64,000 nt of DNA from Oscillospiraceae bacterium (GCA_902787755.1 CADAHL010000010.1:1-64000); one strand, 5' to 3'. Positions 42,547 through 51,132 are shown, numbered from the stretch's first letter. Program-made: numbers and translations. Notes: a model not told the origin generated them from the letters alone.

Positions 42547-43152
42547 TCACATTTTCTCTTTTCCGGCTTTGAAATCCGGTTCGGTTCCCTTCAGAAGCCG
42601 CTTGAAGTTTTCCCGGTGCTGGAACAGGGCCAGGCACATGGCGCAGATCGCCAGGATCAGCTTCGGTGTGGAGACGGCGAAGAGGATGGACGACACCGTG
42701 ATCGCCACTGCCGCGGTCATGGAACCGGCAGAGACCTTTTTGGTCAGCAGCGCCACGATCAGGAAGGCAATGATGATAAACACGAACACGCGCCAGTCGA
42801 TGGCAAGGCCGATGGCGGCCCCGACGGAGATCCCCTTGCCGCCCTTGAAGCTATGGAACACCGGGAAGCAGTGCCCGGTCATGCAGGCAATCCCGCCAAT
42901 GGAAAGGCCCAGATCTCCCAGAAGCAGATAGCCCAGAAGCGTGGCAGCACCGGCCTTGAACATATCCCCCAGCAAGGTAATGACTCCGGCCTTCCAGCCG
43001 AATACTCTGGTCATGTTAGTGGCGCCGGCGTTTCCGCTGCCCTCTTCGCGCACATCCTTTCCCAGGGCAGCTCGGGAAAGGATAATGGAAGCACTGACAG
43101 AACCCAGCAGATAACCCGCCACAGCAATCAGACAGATCTTGGCTATAAGCAT
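42547..43152 (-). CDS. plsY: Glycerol-3-phosphate acyltransferase PlsY
   Basis: A 201-residue polytopic enzyme that transfers acyl groups from acyl-phosphate to glycerol-3-phosphate, the first committed step of phospholipid synthesis in Gram-positives. The three conserved loops are visible: GSVSASIILSR / GSGNAGATNMTR near the start, GHCFPVFHSFKGGKGIS in the middle and the C-terminal HRENFKRLLKGTE. It has a good promoter and its own terminator. Confidence 0.94.
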   Translation of the reverse strand: MLIAKICLIAVAGYLLGSVSASIILSRAALGKDVREEGSGNAGATNMTRVFGWKAGVITLLGDMFKAGAATLLGYLLLGDLGLSIGGIACMTGHCFPVFHSFKGGKGISVGAAIGLAIDWRVFVFIIIAFLIVALLTKKVSAGSMTAAVAITVSSILFAVSTPKLILAICAMCLALFQHRENFKRLLKGTEPDFKAGKEKM

Positions 43153-43196
43153 CGCAATCCGCTCCAGTTTACTTCATAATTTTGATATTGTTTCAC

Positions 43197-43225
43197 ATTA
43201 TAGTCCAGGGTCACGGTGTTTTCAA
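43197..43225 (-). promoter_or_regulatory. Promoter of plsY
   Basis: Minus strand TTGAAA (43225-43220), 17 bases, TATAAT (43202-43197). It overlaps the 3' end of the pseudouridine-synthase gene. Confidence 0.75.
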
Positions 43226-43884
43226 GCCTTAAGATTGTCAGATTTGAGATAATCGGAAAAGCAGGCCCATGGCTCCGTTTGCTCCGGTGACAGCGTAAAG
43301 CATAGGCTCTCCCCGGTCCTCGGGTGCCGGAAGCGCAGCAGGCAGGACCAGAGTGCCAGCGGCCAGGGATCCTCCAGGGTACTGTATTTCCGCTCCCCGG
43401 CCAGGGGATGGCCGTGGGCGGCAAACTGGCAGCGGATCTGGTGGGTCCTCCCGGTAATAAGCCGCACGCGAACCAGGCTCAGTCCCTCACAGCGGCCCAG
43501 GGTCCGGTACTCCAGGATCGCCTCCTGGACCCCCTTGCCGGGGGTATCTGTGACGAAAGACATCTTCCGGGCCTTGTCTCGGAACATCAGGTCCCGCAGT
43601 TCTCCCCCCTCACCGCAGTCTCCATGGACTACAGCCAGATACTCCTTTTGAAATTCCCCGTCCCGGACCTGCCGGGAAAGCTCCGAGGCCGCGGCGGCGC
43701 TCCGGGCCAGGACCATCAGGCCGCCTACCACCCGGTCCAGCCGATGGACCGTGCGCACGTCCGCCCGGGGATCCCCCAGCTCCCGGCGCAGCAGCTCCGG
43801 AACTCCGCCGGGTTCATCTGTGGACAGGACTCCCGCAGGCTTCACGCAGACCAGGATGACCTCGTCAGAATACACAATTTTCAT
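43222..43884 (-). CDS. RluA-family pseudouridine synthase
   Basis: A 220-residue enzyme of the RluA family. The catalytic block VHRLDRVVGGLMVLAR holds the active-site Asp, and RLITGRTHQIRCQFAAHGHPL is the second family signature. The N-terminal S4 domain is missing, as in RluA and TruC-like members, so the target (23S rRNA or tRNA) cannot be assigned. The ATG at 43884 follows GGGGGAT, and a near-consensus promoter lies upstream. Confidence 0.9.
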   Translation of the reverse strand: MKIVYSDEVILVCVKPAGVLSTDEPGGVPELLRRELGDPRADVRTVHRLDRVVGGLMVLARSAAAASELSRQVRDGEFQKEYLAVVHGDCGEGGELRDLMFRDKARKMSFVTDTPGKGVQEAILEYRTLGRCEGLSLVRVRLITGRTHQIRCQFAAHGHPLAGERKYSTLEDPWPLALWSCLLRFRHPRTGESLCFTLSPEQTEPWACFSDYLKSDNLKA

Positions 43885-43911
43885 TCTCGATCCCCCGTGA
43901 TCTTTTTCGCC

Positions 43912-43940
43912 ATTGTACATCTCAGCTTGAGCCGCGTCAA
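43912..43940 (-). promoter_or_regulatory. Promoter of the RluA-type gene
   Basis: Minus strand TTGACG (43940-43935), 17 bases, TACAAT (43917-43912). It is divergent from the T-box operon promoter. Confidence 0.75.
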
Positions 43941-43956
43941 TATCGCAAAAAAGGCC

Positions 43957-43985
43957 TTGACAAAGCCGGACTCCGGGGGTATCAT
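43957..43985 (+). promoter_or_regulatory. Promoter of the Trp T-box operon
   Basis: TTGACA (43957-43962), 17 bases, TATCAT (43980-43985), shortly before the T-box leader. Confidence 0.8.
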
Positions 43986-44010
43986 CGTCACATCAAATCG
44001 ATAAACCGCT

Positions 44011-44263
44011 GAAGAAGAGTAAGTAGCCCTCGATTCGTCTTGCAGAGAGCCGCCGTTGGCTGAAAGGCGGTATTCGGGTCGTTGGTGAATGGACTTCTGA
44101 GGGTGACCGAAAGGCCCAGGGGCCGAGTAGCAGTCAACGGGTGATCCGCTCCCGTTATCCGTGCGGACTCGTATGATGGTACGAGAGAGTGGGCGCTTCG
44201 GCGTCAATTTGGGTGGCACCGCAGGTTTTCCTGTCCCTTGTTTGAGGGACGGGTTTTTTTATT
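44011..44263 (+). promoter_or_regulatory. T-box riboswitch with tryptophan specifier
   Basis: The leader opens with GAAGAAGAGTAAGTA. Stem I pairs CCCTC (about 44026-44030) with GAGGG (about 44099-44103). On the 3' side of the specifier loop the sequence is GTGAATGGAC, so the specifier codon is TGG (44090-44092), reading tRNA-Trp. The conserved T-box GGGTGGCACCGC lies at 44211-44222 in the antiterminator. The competing terminator stem (44230-44238 / 44245-44253) is followed by seven T. Uncharged tRNA-Trp would favour read-through into the transporter genes, matching their assignment to tryptophan uptake. Confidence 0.93.
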
Positions 44264-44283
44264 GCTTACAGGAGGGATATCTC

Positions 44284-44322
44284 ATGAAACATCTGGACAG
44301 ACGATGGCGATGCTTCTTTTGA
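44284..44322 (+). CDS. Possible 12-residue leader peptide containing Trp
   Basis: After the T-box terminator an AGGAGG (44270-44275) sits eight bases before ATG at 44284, which opens a 13-codon frame reading MKHLDRRWRCFF and stop. It holds one TGG codon. The ribosome site is as good as that of the transporter gene 50 bases downstream. It may be a second translation-level control on tryptophan, or chance; nothing but the site and codon supports it. Confidence 0.35.
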   Translation: MKHLDRRWRCFF

Positions 44323-44372
44323 TCGGGAAAGGTAACAGAACAATATGGATCGATCTGAAGGAGGATCTCATC

Positions 44373-45407
44373 ATGAAAAAAGTCATTTCCGTTCTGCTGG
44401 CCCTGAGCCTGCTCCTCGTCCTGGCCGCCTGCGGCTCTTCCAATCCCTCCAATGGCGCGAAAACTTATAAAATTGGCATCTGCAATTATGTGGACGACGC
44501 ATCCCTGAACCAGATCGTGGAGAACATCCAGTCCAGCCTCCTGGCCATCGGCGAGGAAAAGGGCGTAACGTTTGATATCATCATTCAGAACTGCAACGCC
44601 GACGCCAACGTGCTGGCCCAGATCATCTCCAGCTTCCAGGCCGAGGGCGTGGATCTGATGGTGGGCGTGGCCACCCCCGTGGCCGCCGCCATGCAGGCCG
44701 CCACCGAGGACAGCAAGGTCCCCGTGGTCTTCGCAGCCGTTTCCGATCCGGTGGGCAGCAAGCTGGTCGCTTCGCTGGACGCCCCGGGCGCAAACATCAC
44801 CGGCACCTCGGACTATCTGGACACCGCCGCCATTCTGAACCTGATCTTCGCAGCCGATCCCGACTGCAGCAAGGTGGGTCTGCTGTACGACGTGGGACAG
44901 GACGCCTCCACCACCCCCATCGCCGAGGCCAAAAAGGCTCTGGAGGCCCGGGGCGTTACCGTGATCGAGCGCACCGGCACCAATGTGGACGAGGTGGTCC
45001 TGGCCGCCCAGGCCTTGATCGCGGACGGGGCCCAGGCCGTCTTCACCCCCACCGACAACACCATCATGACCGCGGAACTTTCCATTTACGAGCTCTTCGC
45101 CCAGGCCGGGATCCCCCACTACACCGGGGCCGACTCCTTTGCCCTGAACGGCGCCTTCCTGGGTTACGGCGTGGACTATGCCAATCTGGGCCGGGTCACC
45201 GGGGAGATGGCGGCGGATATCCTGCTCAATGCCAAGGATCCCGGCACCGTCCCCGTCCGCACCTTCGACAACGGCACCGCCACCGTGAATACCGATACCT
45301 GCGCCGCCCTGGGTCTGGACTACGACGCCGTCTCTCAGGTCTTCGCCCCCTATTGCACCCAGGTCCAGCCCATCGTCACGGCTGAGAGCTTCAGCGATCT
45401 GGGCTGA
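44373..45407 (+). CDS. trpX: Substrate-binding lipoprotein of a tryptophan-type ABC transporter (TrpX-like)
   Basis: A 344-residue lipoprotein: signal peptide with lipobox LVLAAC (Cys20), then a periplasmic-binding fold of the ABC_sub_bind class used by TrpX and related uptake systems (ICNYVDDASLNQIVENIQ, VGVATPVAAAMQ, TPTDNTIM). GGAGG precedes the ATG at 44373. It is followed by permease and ATPase genes and preceded by a Trp-specific T-box, which together point to tryptophan or a precursor as the substrate. Binding specificity itself cannot be read from the residues. Confidence 0.87.
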   Translation: MKKVISVLLALSLLLVLAACGSSNPSNGAKTYKIGICNYVDDASLNQIVENIQSSLLAIGEEKGVTFDIIIQNCNADANVLAQIISSFQAEGVDLMVGVATPVAAAMQAATEDSKVPVVFAAVSDPVGSKLVASLDAPGANITGTSDYLDTAAILNLIFAADPDCSKVGLLYDVGQDASTTPIAEAKKALEARGVTVIERTGTNVDEVVLAAQALIADGAQAVFTPTDNTIMTAELSIYELFAQAGIPHYTGADSFALNGAFLGYGVDYANLGRVTGEMAADILLNAKDPGTVPVRTFDNGTATVNTDTCAALGLDYDAVSQVFAPYCTQVQPIVTAESFSDLG

Positions 45408-45443
45408 AGCAGCAGGAATTCATAGAAAAGAGGAATCATCCGA

Positions 45444-46385
45444 ATGTCCGCAGCCAACCTGTTGAGTCTGGGCCAGACGGCTCTGGAGCAGGGTCTCATC
45501 AGCTCCCTGACCGTGCTGGCGCTGTTTCTGAGTTATTCCATGCTGAACGTGTGCGACCTGTCCACCGACGGCTGCTTCACCCTGGGAGCCACCGTGGGAG
45601 CCATCGTGGCCCTTGCGGGGCATCCCTGGCTGTCCCTGCCGGCGGCCATGGCGGCGGGGATGCTCTCGGGCCTGGTCACCGCTGTCCTGCAGACCAAAAT
45701 GGGCGTGGACAGCCTGCTGGCCGGCATCATCGTGAACACCGGACTGTACTCGGTGAACATCGCCGTCATGGGCAACGCCTCGTTTATGAATCTGAATCAG
45801 ACCGAGACCGTCTTCACCGTCTTGAAGGGGCTTCTTTCCGGTTCCGTTCTGGCCGGACAGTACAAGACTCTGGCGGCGCTGCTGACCGTGGGCCTTACGG
45901 TGGGCTTTCTCTGCTGGTTTCTTCACACCAGGATGGGCCTGGCGATCCGGGCCACAGGCGATAATCCGGACATGGTCCGCTCCTCCTCGGTAAACACCGC
46001 GCTGACCACCATCGTGGGTCTGTGCGTGGCCAATGCCTTCACCGCGCTCTCCGGCTGCCTGCTGGCCCAGAGCCAGAAATCGGTGAACATCGACATCGGC
46101 AGCGGTATGGTGACCATCGCCCTGGCCTCTCTGCTCATCGGCAACGTGTTCTTCAACCGCACCCGGCCCCTGGGCCTCCGGACTCTGGGGGCGGTGATCG
46201 GCGCCATTCTCTTCCGTCTGGTCTATGCTCTGGCGCTGCTGCTGCGGATGCCGGCCTATATGCTGAAGCTGGTGAGCTCGGTGATCGTGGTCATCGCCAT
46301 CTCCGGGCCTTATCTGAGAAGCCGTCTTCCTCTCTGGAAACGGCAGCTGAACGCCCGCAGGAAAGGAGGCGCCGGGGAATGCTGA
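45444..46385 (+). CDS. trpY: ABC transporter permease (TrpY-like)
   Basis: A 313-residue polytopic permease of the branched-chain amino-acid/LivH-like superfamily used with TrpX-type binding proteins. It has eight or more hydrophobic segments, the early motif LNVCDLSTDGCFTLGA and the cytoplasmic coupling loop GLAIRATGDNPDMVRS. It lies 36 bases after trpX and overlaps the ATPase gene by seven bases. It forms the membrane channel, probably as a homodimer. Confidence 0.88.
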   Translation: MSAANLLSLGQTALEQGLISSLTVLALFLSYSMLNVCDLSTDGCFTLGATVGAIVALAGHPWLSLPAAMAAGMLSGLVTAVLQTKMGVDSLLAGIIVNTGLYSVNIAVMGNASFMNLNQTETVFTVLKGLLSGSVLAGQYKTLAALLTVGLTVGFLCWFLHTRMGLAIRATGDNPDMVRSSSVNTALTTIVGLCVANAFTALSGCLLAQSQKSVNIDIGSGMVTIALASLLIGNVFFNRTRPLGLRTLGAVIGAILFRLVYALALLLRMPAYMLKLVSSVIVVIAISGPYLRSRLPLWKRQLNARRKGGAGEC

Positions 46386-47176
46386 GTCTGCAGAACATCT
46401 CCATGACCTTTCACCCCGGAACGGTGAATGCCCGGCTGGCTCTGGATGATCTCAGTCTCCACCTGGCCCCCGGGGATTTCGCCGCCATCGTCGGCTCCAA
46501 CGGCGCGGGCAAGTCCACCCTCTTCAACGCCATCGCCGGAAATTTCTTCGTGGACAGCGGCCGGATCCTGCTGGACGGCCGGGACATGACCTTTCTGCCC
46601 CAGCACAAGCGCAGCCGTCAGATCGGCAGACTGTTCCAGGATCCTCTCCGGGGAACCGCCCCCAATATGAGCATCGAAGAAAATCTGGCCCTGGCCTATC
46701 TGCGCACCAGTCCCAGCAAGGCCCCCTTCTCCCGGCTGTCCAACCGGGACCGGGAGCTGTTTCGGGAGCGTCTGCGGCTGCTGGACATGGGCCTGGAAGA
46801 TCGGATGCGCCAGCCGGTGGGGCTCCTGAGCGGCGGCCAGCGCCAGGCGCTGACCCTGCTGATGGCCACCATCGTACCGCCCAAGCTGCTGCTCCTGGAC
46901 GAGCACACCGCCGCCCTGGATCCCGCCGCCGCGGAGAAGGTGCTGAAGCTCACCCGGGAAACGGTGGAGCGGGATCGGATCACCTGCCTGATGGTGACCC
47001 ATAACATGTCCCAGGCTCTGGAATACGGCAACCGGACCCTGATGATGGCCGGGGGCCGGATCGTTCTGGACGTATCCGGCGAAGAGAGACGGGCTCTGAG
47101 CGTAGGCGATCTGATCGATCGTTTCCGGAAGGAATCCGGCACCGAGGGCGACAACGACAGGATCCTGCTGGAATAA
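46379..47176 (+). CDS. trpZ: ABC transporter ATPase (TrpZ-like)
   Basis: A 265-residue ABC ATPase: Walker A GSNGAGKST, Q-loop FQDPLRGTAPNMS, signature LLSGGQRQALT, Walker B LLLLDEHTAALDP (His in place of the usual Pro after Glu), switch VTHNMSQ. The His is typical of this TrpZ-like subgroup as far as I recall. The ATG at 46379 lies inside the end of the permease gene, with AAAGGAGGCG upstream. It is the last gene of the T-box operon, closed by a terminator. Confidence 0.9.
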   Translation: MLSLQNISMTFHPGTVNARLALDDLSLHLAPGDFAAIVGSNGAGKSTLFNAIAGNFFVDSGRILLDGRDMTFLPQHKRSRQIGRLFQDPLRGTAPNMSIEENLALAYLRTSPSKAPFSRLSNRDRELFRERLRLLDMGLEDRMRQPVGLLSGGQRQALTLLMATIVPPKLLLLDEHTAALDPAAAEKVLKLTRETVERDRITCLMVTHNMSQALEYGNRTLMMAGGRIVLDVSGEERRALSVGDLIDRFRKESGTEGDNDRILLE

Positions 47177-47207
47177 GGCGGGACATATATTTTACTACGA
47201 ACGCCGG

Positions 47208-47237
47208 AAAAGGGCTGCGGAAAACCGCAGCCCTTTT
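47208..47237. terminator. Bidirectional terminator
   Basis: AAAAGGGCTGCGG and CCGCAGCCCTTTT form a perfect 13-bp stem with loop AAAA, between trpZ and the converging symporter gene. Confidence 0.93.
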
Positions 47238-47260
47238 CATGACCGTTGCAGTATTGTGCC

Positions 47261-48616
47261 TCAGGCTTTTTTCGCCTTCAGCTCCTCGATCTTGCCCAGG
47301 ATCATCTTCTCGTTATACAGCAGGAACAGGCAGGCGCCGATGACGCAGGTGACGAAGGCCACCCCAGCGGTCAGGCGATAGCTGCCCTTGGTCTCGGACA
47401 CGGTCAGGGAGGTGAAGACCACCATGGCGATGGCCTGGCCCATCTTGAAGGCGAAGGTGCGGGCGGCGAAGAACATGCCGCTGCGGTCCTCGCCGGTCTC
47501 CAGGCGGCTCAGCTCCGCCACGTCAGCCACGCAGGCCTGGGGCAGGATGCCCAGAATGGCCATGGGGATGGAGGCGCACACCGCGATGATAAAGCCCCAG
47601 TACAGGCCCTTGCCGCAGAGAGCGGTGATCAGGAACACCGCGGCGTAGGCAAAGAAGCCTGTGACGATCAGCTTCTTCTTGCCCAGCTTGGGCGCCAGCT
47701 TGTTTACCGCGGGATACAGGCAGACGCTGATGAAGGTCATGGTGGCAGTAAGCACAAAGGTCCAGGTGTCCTCGATCTCCATGAGCTTGGTCTCATAGAA
47801 GGCCAGGCCCGTCTGGAACAGGGTCAGAGCGAAGAAATAGATCACGTCGGAATACACGAAGCGCCGGAACTGGCCGTTTTTGAAGGTCTTGAGCAGGGAG
47901 CTGAAGGCCTTGGTCTGGCTGGGCTTGGAGTCGATGTAGTCCCGCTCCTTGATGTAGAAGGACGGGATCAGCATGGCGATGCAGGCGATGGTGGCCATAA
48001 TGGCGACTGCCAGGCGGATGGAGCTGGCCTGACCCACGGCGCCCTGGAGCATGCCCGCCAGGTTGGGGAGCATGAAGGAGATGCTCTGGCCGGCGATAAA
48101 GGTAAAGGAGATGTAGGTGGAGACGTTGATGCGGTGCTCCTGCGTATCCCCCAGCTCGGCGATCAGCGCGTTGTAGGGGGTGCAGAAGATGGTCATAAAC
48201 AGGTAGAAGACCATCAGCAGCACAAACAGCAGCACGTCGTTCACGCCCTGGCTACCGGTCTGGGGCAGGGTGAACAGGCCGATGGTAACGGCGGCGAAGG
48301 GAATGGCGATGGTGCGCATAAAGGGGATGCGGCGGCCGCCCTTGAAGTTGCTGCGGTCGGACCAGCCGGCGATCAGCGGGTCGGTGACGGCGTCGAAGAT
48401 GCGGCCCACGGCCAGCACCAGGCCGAACAGCGTCAGGCGGAACAGAATGGGATCCTGAGTGATGCCGGAGGCGAAAATGCCGGTGTTGGGATTCTGCGCG
48501 TCGGGACTGCCGGTGTAGTAGTAGACCATCCAGTTGGACACCACGCCGGACAGCAGGCTCCAGCCGAACTGGCCGATGGCAAAGATCCACAGGAGCTTGT
48601 TGGTGATCTTTTTCAC
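47261..48616 (-). CDS. GPH/MFS-family cation symporter
   Basis: A 451-residue transporter with about twelve transmembrane helices of the glycoside-pentoside-hexuronide:cation symporter type. Diagnostic stretches are AVGRIFDAVTDPLIAGWSDRSN and the following GGRRIPFM loop, as in melibiose carriers, and CTPYNALIAELGDT. The likely cargo is a sugar, glycoside or related solute; no sugar-cleaving enzyme is adjacent to narrow this. Its promoter lies about 70 bases upstream and the leader contains a GCAGGCC/GGCCTGC hairpin (48638-48656). Confidence 0.85.
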   Translation of the reverse strand: MKKITNKLLWIFAIGQFGWSLLSGVVSNWMVYYYTGSPDAQNPNTGIFASGITQDPILFRLTLFGLVLAVGRIFDAVTDPLIAGWSDRSNFKGGRRIPFMRTIAIPFAAVTIGLFTLPQTGSQGVNDVLLFVLLMVFYLFMTIFCTPYNALIAELGDTQEHRINVSTYISFTFIAGQSISFMLPNLAGMLQGAVGQASSIRLAVAIMATIACIAMLIPSFYIKERDYIDSKPSQTKAFSSLLKTFKNGQFRRFVYSDVIYFFALTLFQTGLAFYETKLMEIEDTWTFVLTATMTFISVCLYPAVNKLAPKLGKKKLIVTGFFAYAAVFLITALCGKGLYWGFIIAVCASIPMAILGILPQACVADVAELSRLETGEDRSGMFFAARTFAFKMGQAIAMVVFTSLTVSETKGSYRLTAGVAFVTCVIGACLFLLYNEKMILGKIEELKAKKA

Positions 48617-48682
48617 GTTTCTTTCCTCTCTTCTCCGCAGGCCTTCCGGGCCTGCCGTGATACCCCTCGGGTCCTACGGGAG

Positions 48683-48711
48683 ATTGTACAGAGATTGGAA
48701 GGGAAAGTCAA
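48683..48711 (-). promoter_or_regulatory. Promoter of the GPH symporter gene
   Basis: Minus strand TTGACT (48711-48706), 17 bases, TACAAT (48688-48683). Confidence 0.75.
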
Positions 48712-48759
48712 TGATTCTCCAAAAAATCCTTTCCGGCGCCGGAGCGGCCCGCGCTTTGC

Positions 48760-49197
48760 TCAGCCATGCTGATCCTGGAACCGGGCCAGCTCCCGATTCA
48801 GCTCCTTCGCCTCCGCCGAGGCCCGGAGCCATTGGAAGAGATTGGCCAGCGCAAAGATCAGCAGCACGCTCCCGGCCAAAGCCAGCACGACCTCCAAGCG
48901 GTCCGTGTCGATGACGGGGCTGGTATAGCCGATCAGCAGGATCACAGTCTCCAGCAGGACCAGCATCAGGACCTTTCGCAACAGCAGCTGCTTCACCGAA
49001 AGCTCATGCCGGGACCAGGTCACCAGCGTGGGCAGCAGGCAGAGACCGGCATATTTGACCGGCGCCAGAAGGCTGTCGTATCCCAGGCGGGCCTGACTGT
49101 CAAAGGCGGTGCCGAGCAGGGCCACCGCCACGGTGATCAGCGTGGACAGCATAAAAAACAGGATCAGCTTGTTGACAAGAAAGCGTTTGAATTCCAT
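48760..49197 (-). CDS. DUF3021-type membrane protein
   Basis: A 145-residue protein with four transmembrane helices and a charged C-terminal tail (AKELNRELARFQD). Four-helix proteins of the DUF3021 type are regularly encoded directly after a LytTR regulator, as here, with four bases between. They are thought to modulate the regulator at the membrane, but this is unproven. It is the last gene of hydrolase-LytTR-DUF3021. Confidence 0.75.
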   Translation of the reverse strand: MEFKRFLVNKLILFFMLSTLITVAVALLGTAFDSQARLGYDSLLAPVKYAGLCLLPTLVTWSRHELSVKQLLLRKVLMLVLLETVILLIGYTSPVIDTDRLEVVLALAGSVLLIFALANLFQWLRASAEAKELNRELARFQDQHG

Positions 49198-49201
49198 CCC
49201 T

Positions 49202-49642
49202 TTATTCCCCCTTCAGGGCCGCTTTCAGGGCCTTGACATAGCTTCGCGAAATGATGATCTTCTCCCCCGAACGAAGGTTGGCGGTAAAGCGTCCGTTAAA
49301 AGCGGGCTGGATCGACTGGATCTTCATGAGATTCACCAGCATAGCCTTGGAGATGCGGAGAAAGTGCTTGCTTTTCAGCATCTCCTCCAGCTCGTAGATT
49401 CGATAGGCGCTCTCGTACACCCTGTTGCTGGTATAGAGGAAGGTCCTTCCGTCCACGGACTCGATATAGCAGAGATCCGCCACCGCGATCTCGTACTGCT
49501 TCTGCTCCGCTGTGCCGGAGAGGCTCCCCTGCCGGGACTTGATGAAGGCAGCGATCTCCCGTACCTGGTCCGTCACCTCATGGCAGCGGATCAGGATCTC
49601 TTCTCTTTCCCCTGTTCCGATTTGTTCGATGCGAAGTTCCAT
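49202..49642 (-). CDS. LytTR-domain DNA-binding regulator
   Basis: A 146-residue protein whose C-terminal half (about 50-146) is a LytTR DNA-binding domain: AVADLCYIESVDGRTFLYT, EEMLKSKHFLRISKAMLVNLMKIQSI and RSGEKIIISRSYVKALK. There is no receiver domain, so it is not a classical response regulator. The first 45 residues form a short unassigned N-terminal segment. The direct repeats at 51090-51117 upstream of the operon are the probable binding site. Confidence 0.9.
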   Translation of the reverse strand: MELRIEQIGTGEREEILIRCHEVTDQVREIAAFIKSRQGSLSGTAEQKQYEIAVADLCYIESVDGRTFLYTSNRVYESAYRIYELEEMLKSKHFLRISKAMLVNLMKIQSIQPAFNGRFTANLRSGEKIIISRSYVKALKAALKGE

Positions 49643-49659
49643 AGGCCTTCCGCGGGCGA

Positions 49660-51015
49660 TCAGTAGATATCCTGAACGGTAAATTCGCCCTCACCTTTCA
49701 AATAGCAGTTGAAGAAATCCAGCACCAGAGAGTTGACGATGGTCATGGTCTCTTCCGTGCCGCGTTCACCGCTGCCCAGCAGCTTCCCCAGCGTGGGAGA
49801 AAGCAGAGGCAGATCGGTAAAGTCCATGTGCTCGGTATCCCGGATCCCGGCGCGGAAGCCCTTCTCGGCTCCGCTGATCACGGTCGTATTGGGATAGGCA
49901 TAACCCTGGGCTGTATACTCCAATTGGTCATTATACGATTCCCAGTTGTTCAAATCAAGCACCGGGAGGGGGTACTTTTCGTAGTTGACCGCAAGCTCCC
50001 CGTTTTCCACTGCCAGGTATTCTCCCAGCATGGTCCCGTCCAGATCGATGACAGCGGTAATATCGTCCCGCTCCCGGCCCACCTGCACCGAGGTAGCCCC
50101 GCCCATGGAGTGGCCCATCAGGCCGATTTTGGAGACGTCGGTCCTGGCCAGCGCCGCGAGGACGGCGTCCCGGTTCTTTTCGGGGATAAACCAGCTCTCG
50201 TCCGGCTGTCCGCCCGCGGCGGCCTTGATCTCGTCCAGGGCAAAGCTCATATCCGGCACCCGCAGACCCATCCAGTCCCGGTACAGCTCCAGCTGCCGCT
50301 GTTTGTCGGTTCCACTGTTCAGGTTCAGAGCGGTATTGATGAAGTCCATATCCACCAGCACCGTCTGCCCTTCCGTATCCTCCGTGAAGAAGGCGTGGTG
50401 GGGATGATCCAGCGCCGCGACCACGTAGCCGTTGCTGGCCAGCTCCATATAGGTAGAGGTGTTGCTCTGATAGTACCCAAAAGCCCCGTGGGAGAAGACC
50501 ACCAGGGGGAAGCGCTCGCCCGGAGCGGCGTCGGCGGGATAGTAGAAGTGCACCGGCACCTCCCGGAAGCTGCCGTCCTGCTCAAAGGGGTCGGTCCGGC
50601 TGCTGTCGATCAGGATCGCGGAGCTCTCCCCGATCTCATGGTTGCCCGTCACCGGCAGGCCTTTGTAGCCGGTGAAAATAAAAGCCGGGAGCAGCAGCAG
50701 CGCGCAGGCAAAGATACACAGTATGCAGCCTGCGACGGCGCCGCCGGCCTTCTTCACGCCGTCCTCCTTGTTTCTTCCAATCAGCCAGGACAGCCCGGCG
50801 ATGATGCAGAGGATCACAAGGAAACCCAGCACGGGCACAAAGCGCCACTTCTGACCGGCAGAGGTCAGCAAATGCAGAAGGATCAGCGCGATCTCAGCGC
50901 CCCGGACCACCAGCCGGTCCCGGCGCCAGATTTTCTTCTCGGGACGGTTCCGGCAGGTCCTTACGGCCAGCGCGATCTCCAGAACAGCAAGTACAAGCAA
51001 AGCGGTGATTCCCAT
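49660..51015 (-). CDS. Membrane-anchored alpha/beta hydrolase
   Basis: A 451-residue protein. About three or four N-terminal transmembrane helices (to residue 117) lead to an extracytoplasmic alpha/beta hydrolase resembling platelet-activating-factor acetylhydrolase and chlorophyllase. The oxyanion region FSHGAFG is at 174-180, the nucleophile Ser303 in GHSMGG, a probable acid in IDLDGTM (324-326) and a His in DTEHMDF. It is the first gene of an operon with LytTR and DUF3021 genes, 17 bases before the former. The substrate is probably an ester of lipid or another hydrophobic alcohol, but this is inference. Confidence 0.82.
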   Translation of the reverse strand: MGITALLVLAVLEIALAVRTCRNRPEKKIWRRDRLVVRGAEIALILLHLLTSAGQKWRFVPVLGFLVILCIIAGLSWLIGRNKEDGVKKAGGAVAGCILCIFACALLLLPAFIFTGYKGLPVTGNHEIGESSAILIDSSRTDPFEQDGSFREVPVHFYYPADAAPGERFPLVVFSHGAFGYYQSNTSTYMELASNGYVVAALDHPHHAFFTEDTEGQTVLVDMDFINTALNLNSGTDKQRQLELYRDWMGLRVPDMSFALDEIKAAAGGQPDESWFIPEKNRDAVLAALARTDVSKIGLMGHSMGGATSVQVGRERDDITAVIDLDGTMLGEYLAVENGELAVNYEKYPLPVLDLNNWESYNDQLEYTAQGYAYPNTTVISGAEKGFRAGIRDTEHMDFTDLPLLSPTLGKLLGSGERGTEETMTIVNSLVLDFFNCYLKGEGEFTVQDIY

Positions 51016-51048
51016 ATTGATAGCCTTCCTTTCTCTTGGAATGGCTCC

Positions 51049-51076
51049 AGTGTATCCTTTCTTCTCCGCTTTTCAA
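51049..51076 (-). promoter_or_regulatory. Promoter of the hydrolase-LytTR operon
   Basis: Minus strand TTGAAA (51076-51071), 16 bases, TACACT (51054-51049). The LytTR-type repeats begin 13 bases upstream of the -35. Confidence 0.65.
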
Positions 51077-51089
51077 GGGTTTCGGGGCC

Positions 51090-51117
51090 AAGATGCATTT
51101 TCCGGCCGCAAGATGCA
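51090..51117 (-). promoter_or_regulatory. Direct repeats, probable LytTR-binding site
   Basis: On the minus strand TGCATCTTG occurs twice (51117-51109 and 51097-51089) with a 20-base period. LytTR domains bind pairs of direct 9-base repeats about two turns apart just upstream of -35 boxes, which matches this position in front of the operon that encodes the regulator. It indicates autoregulation. Confidence 0.65.
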
Positions 51118-51132
51118 CCGGACATGACAGAA

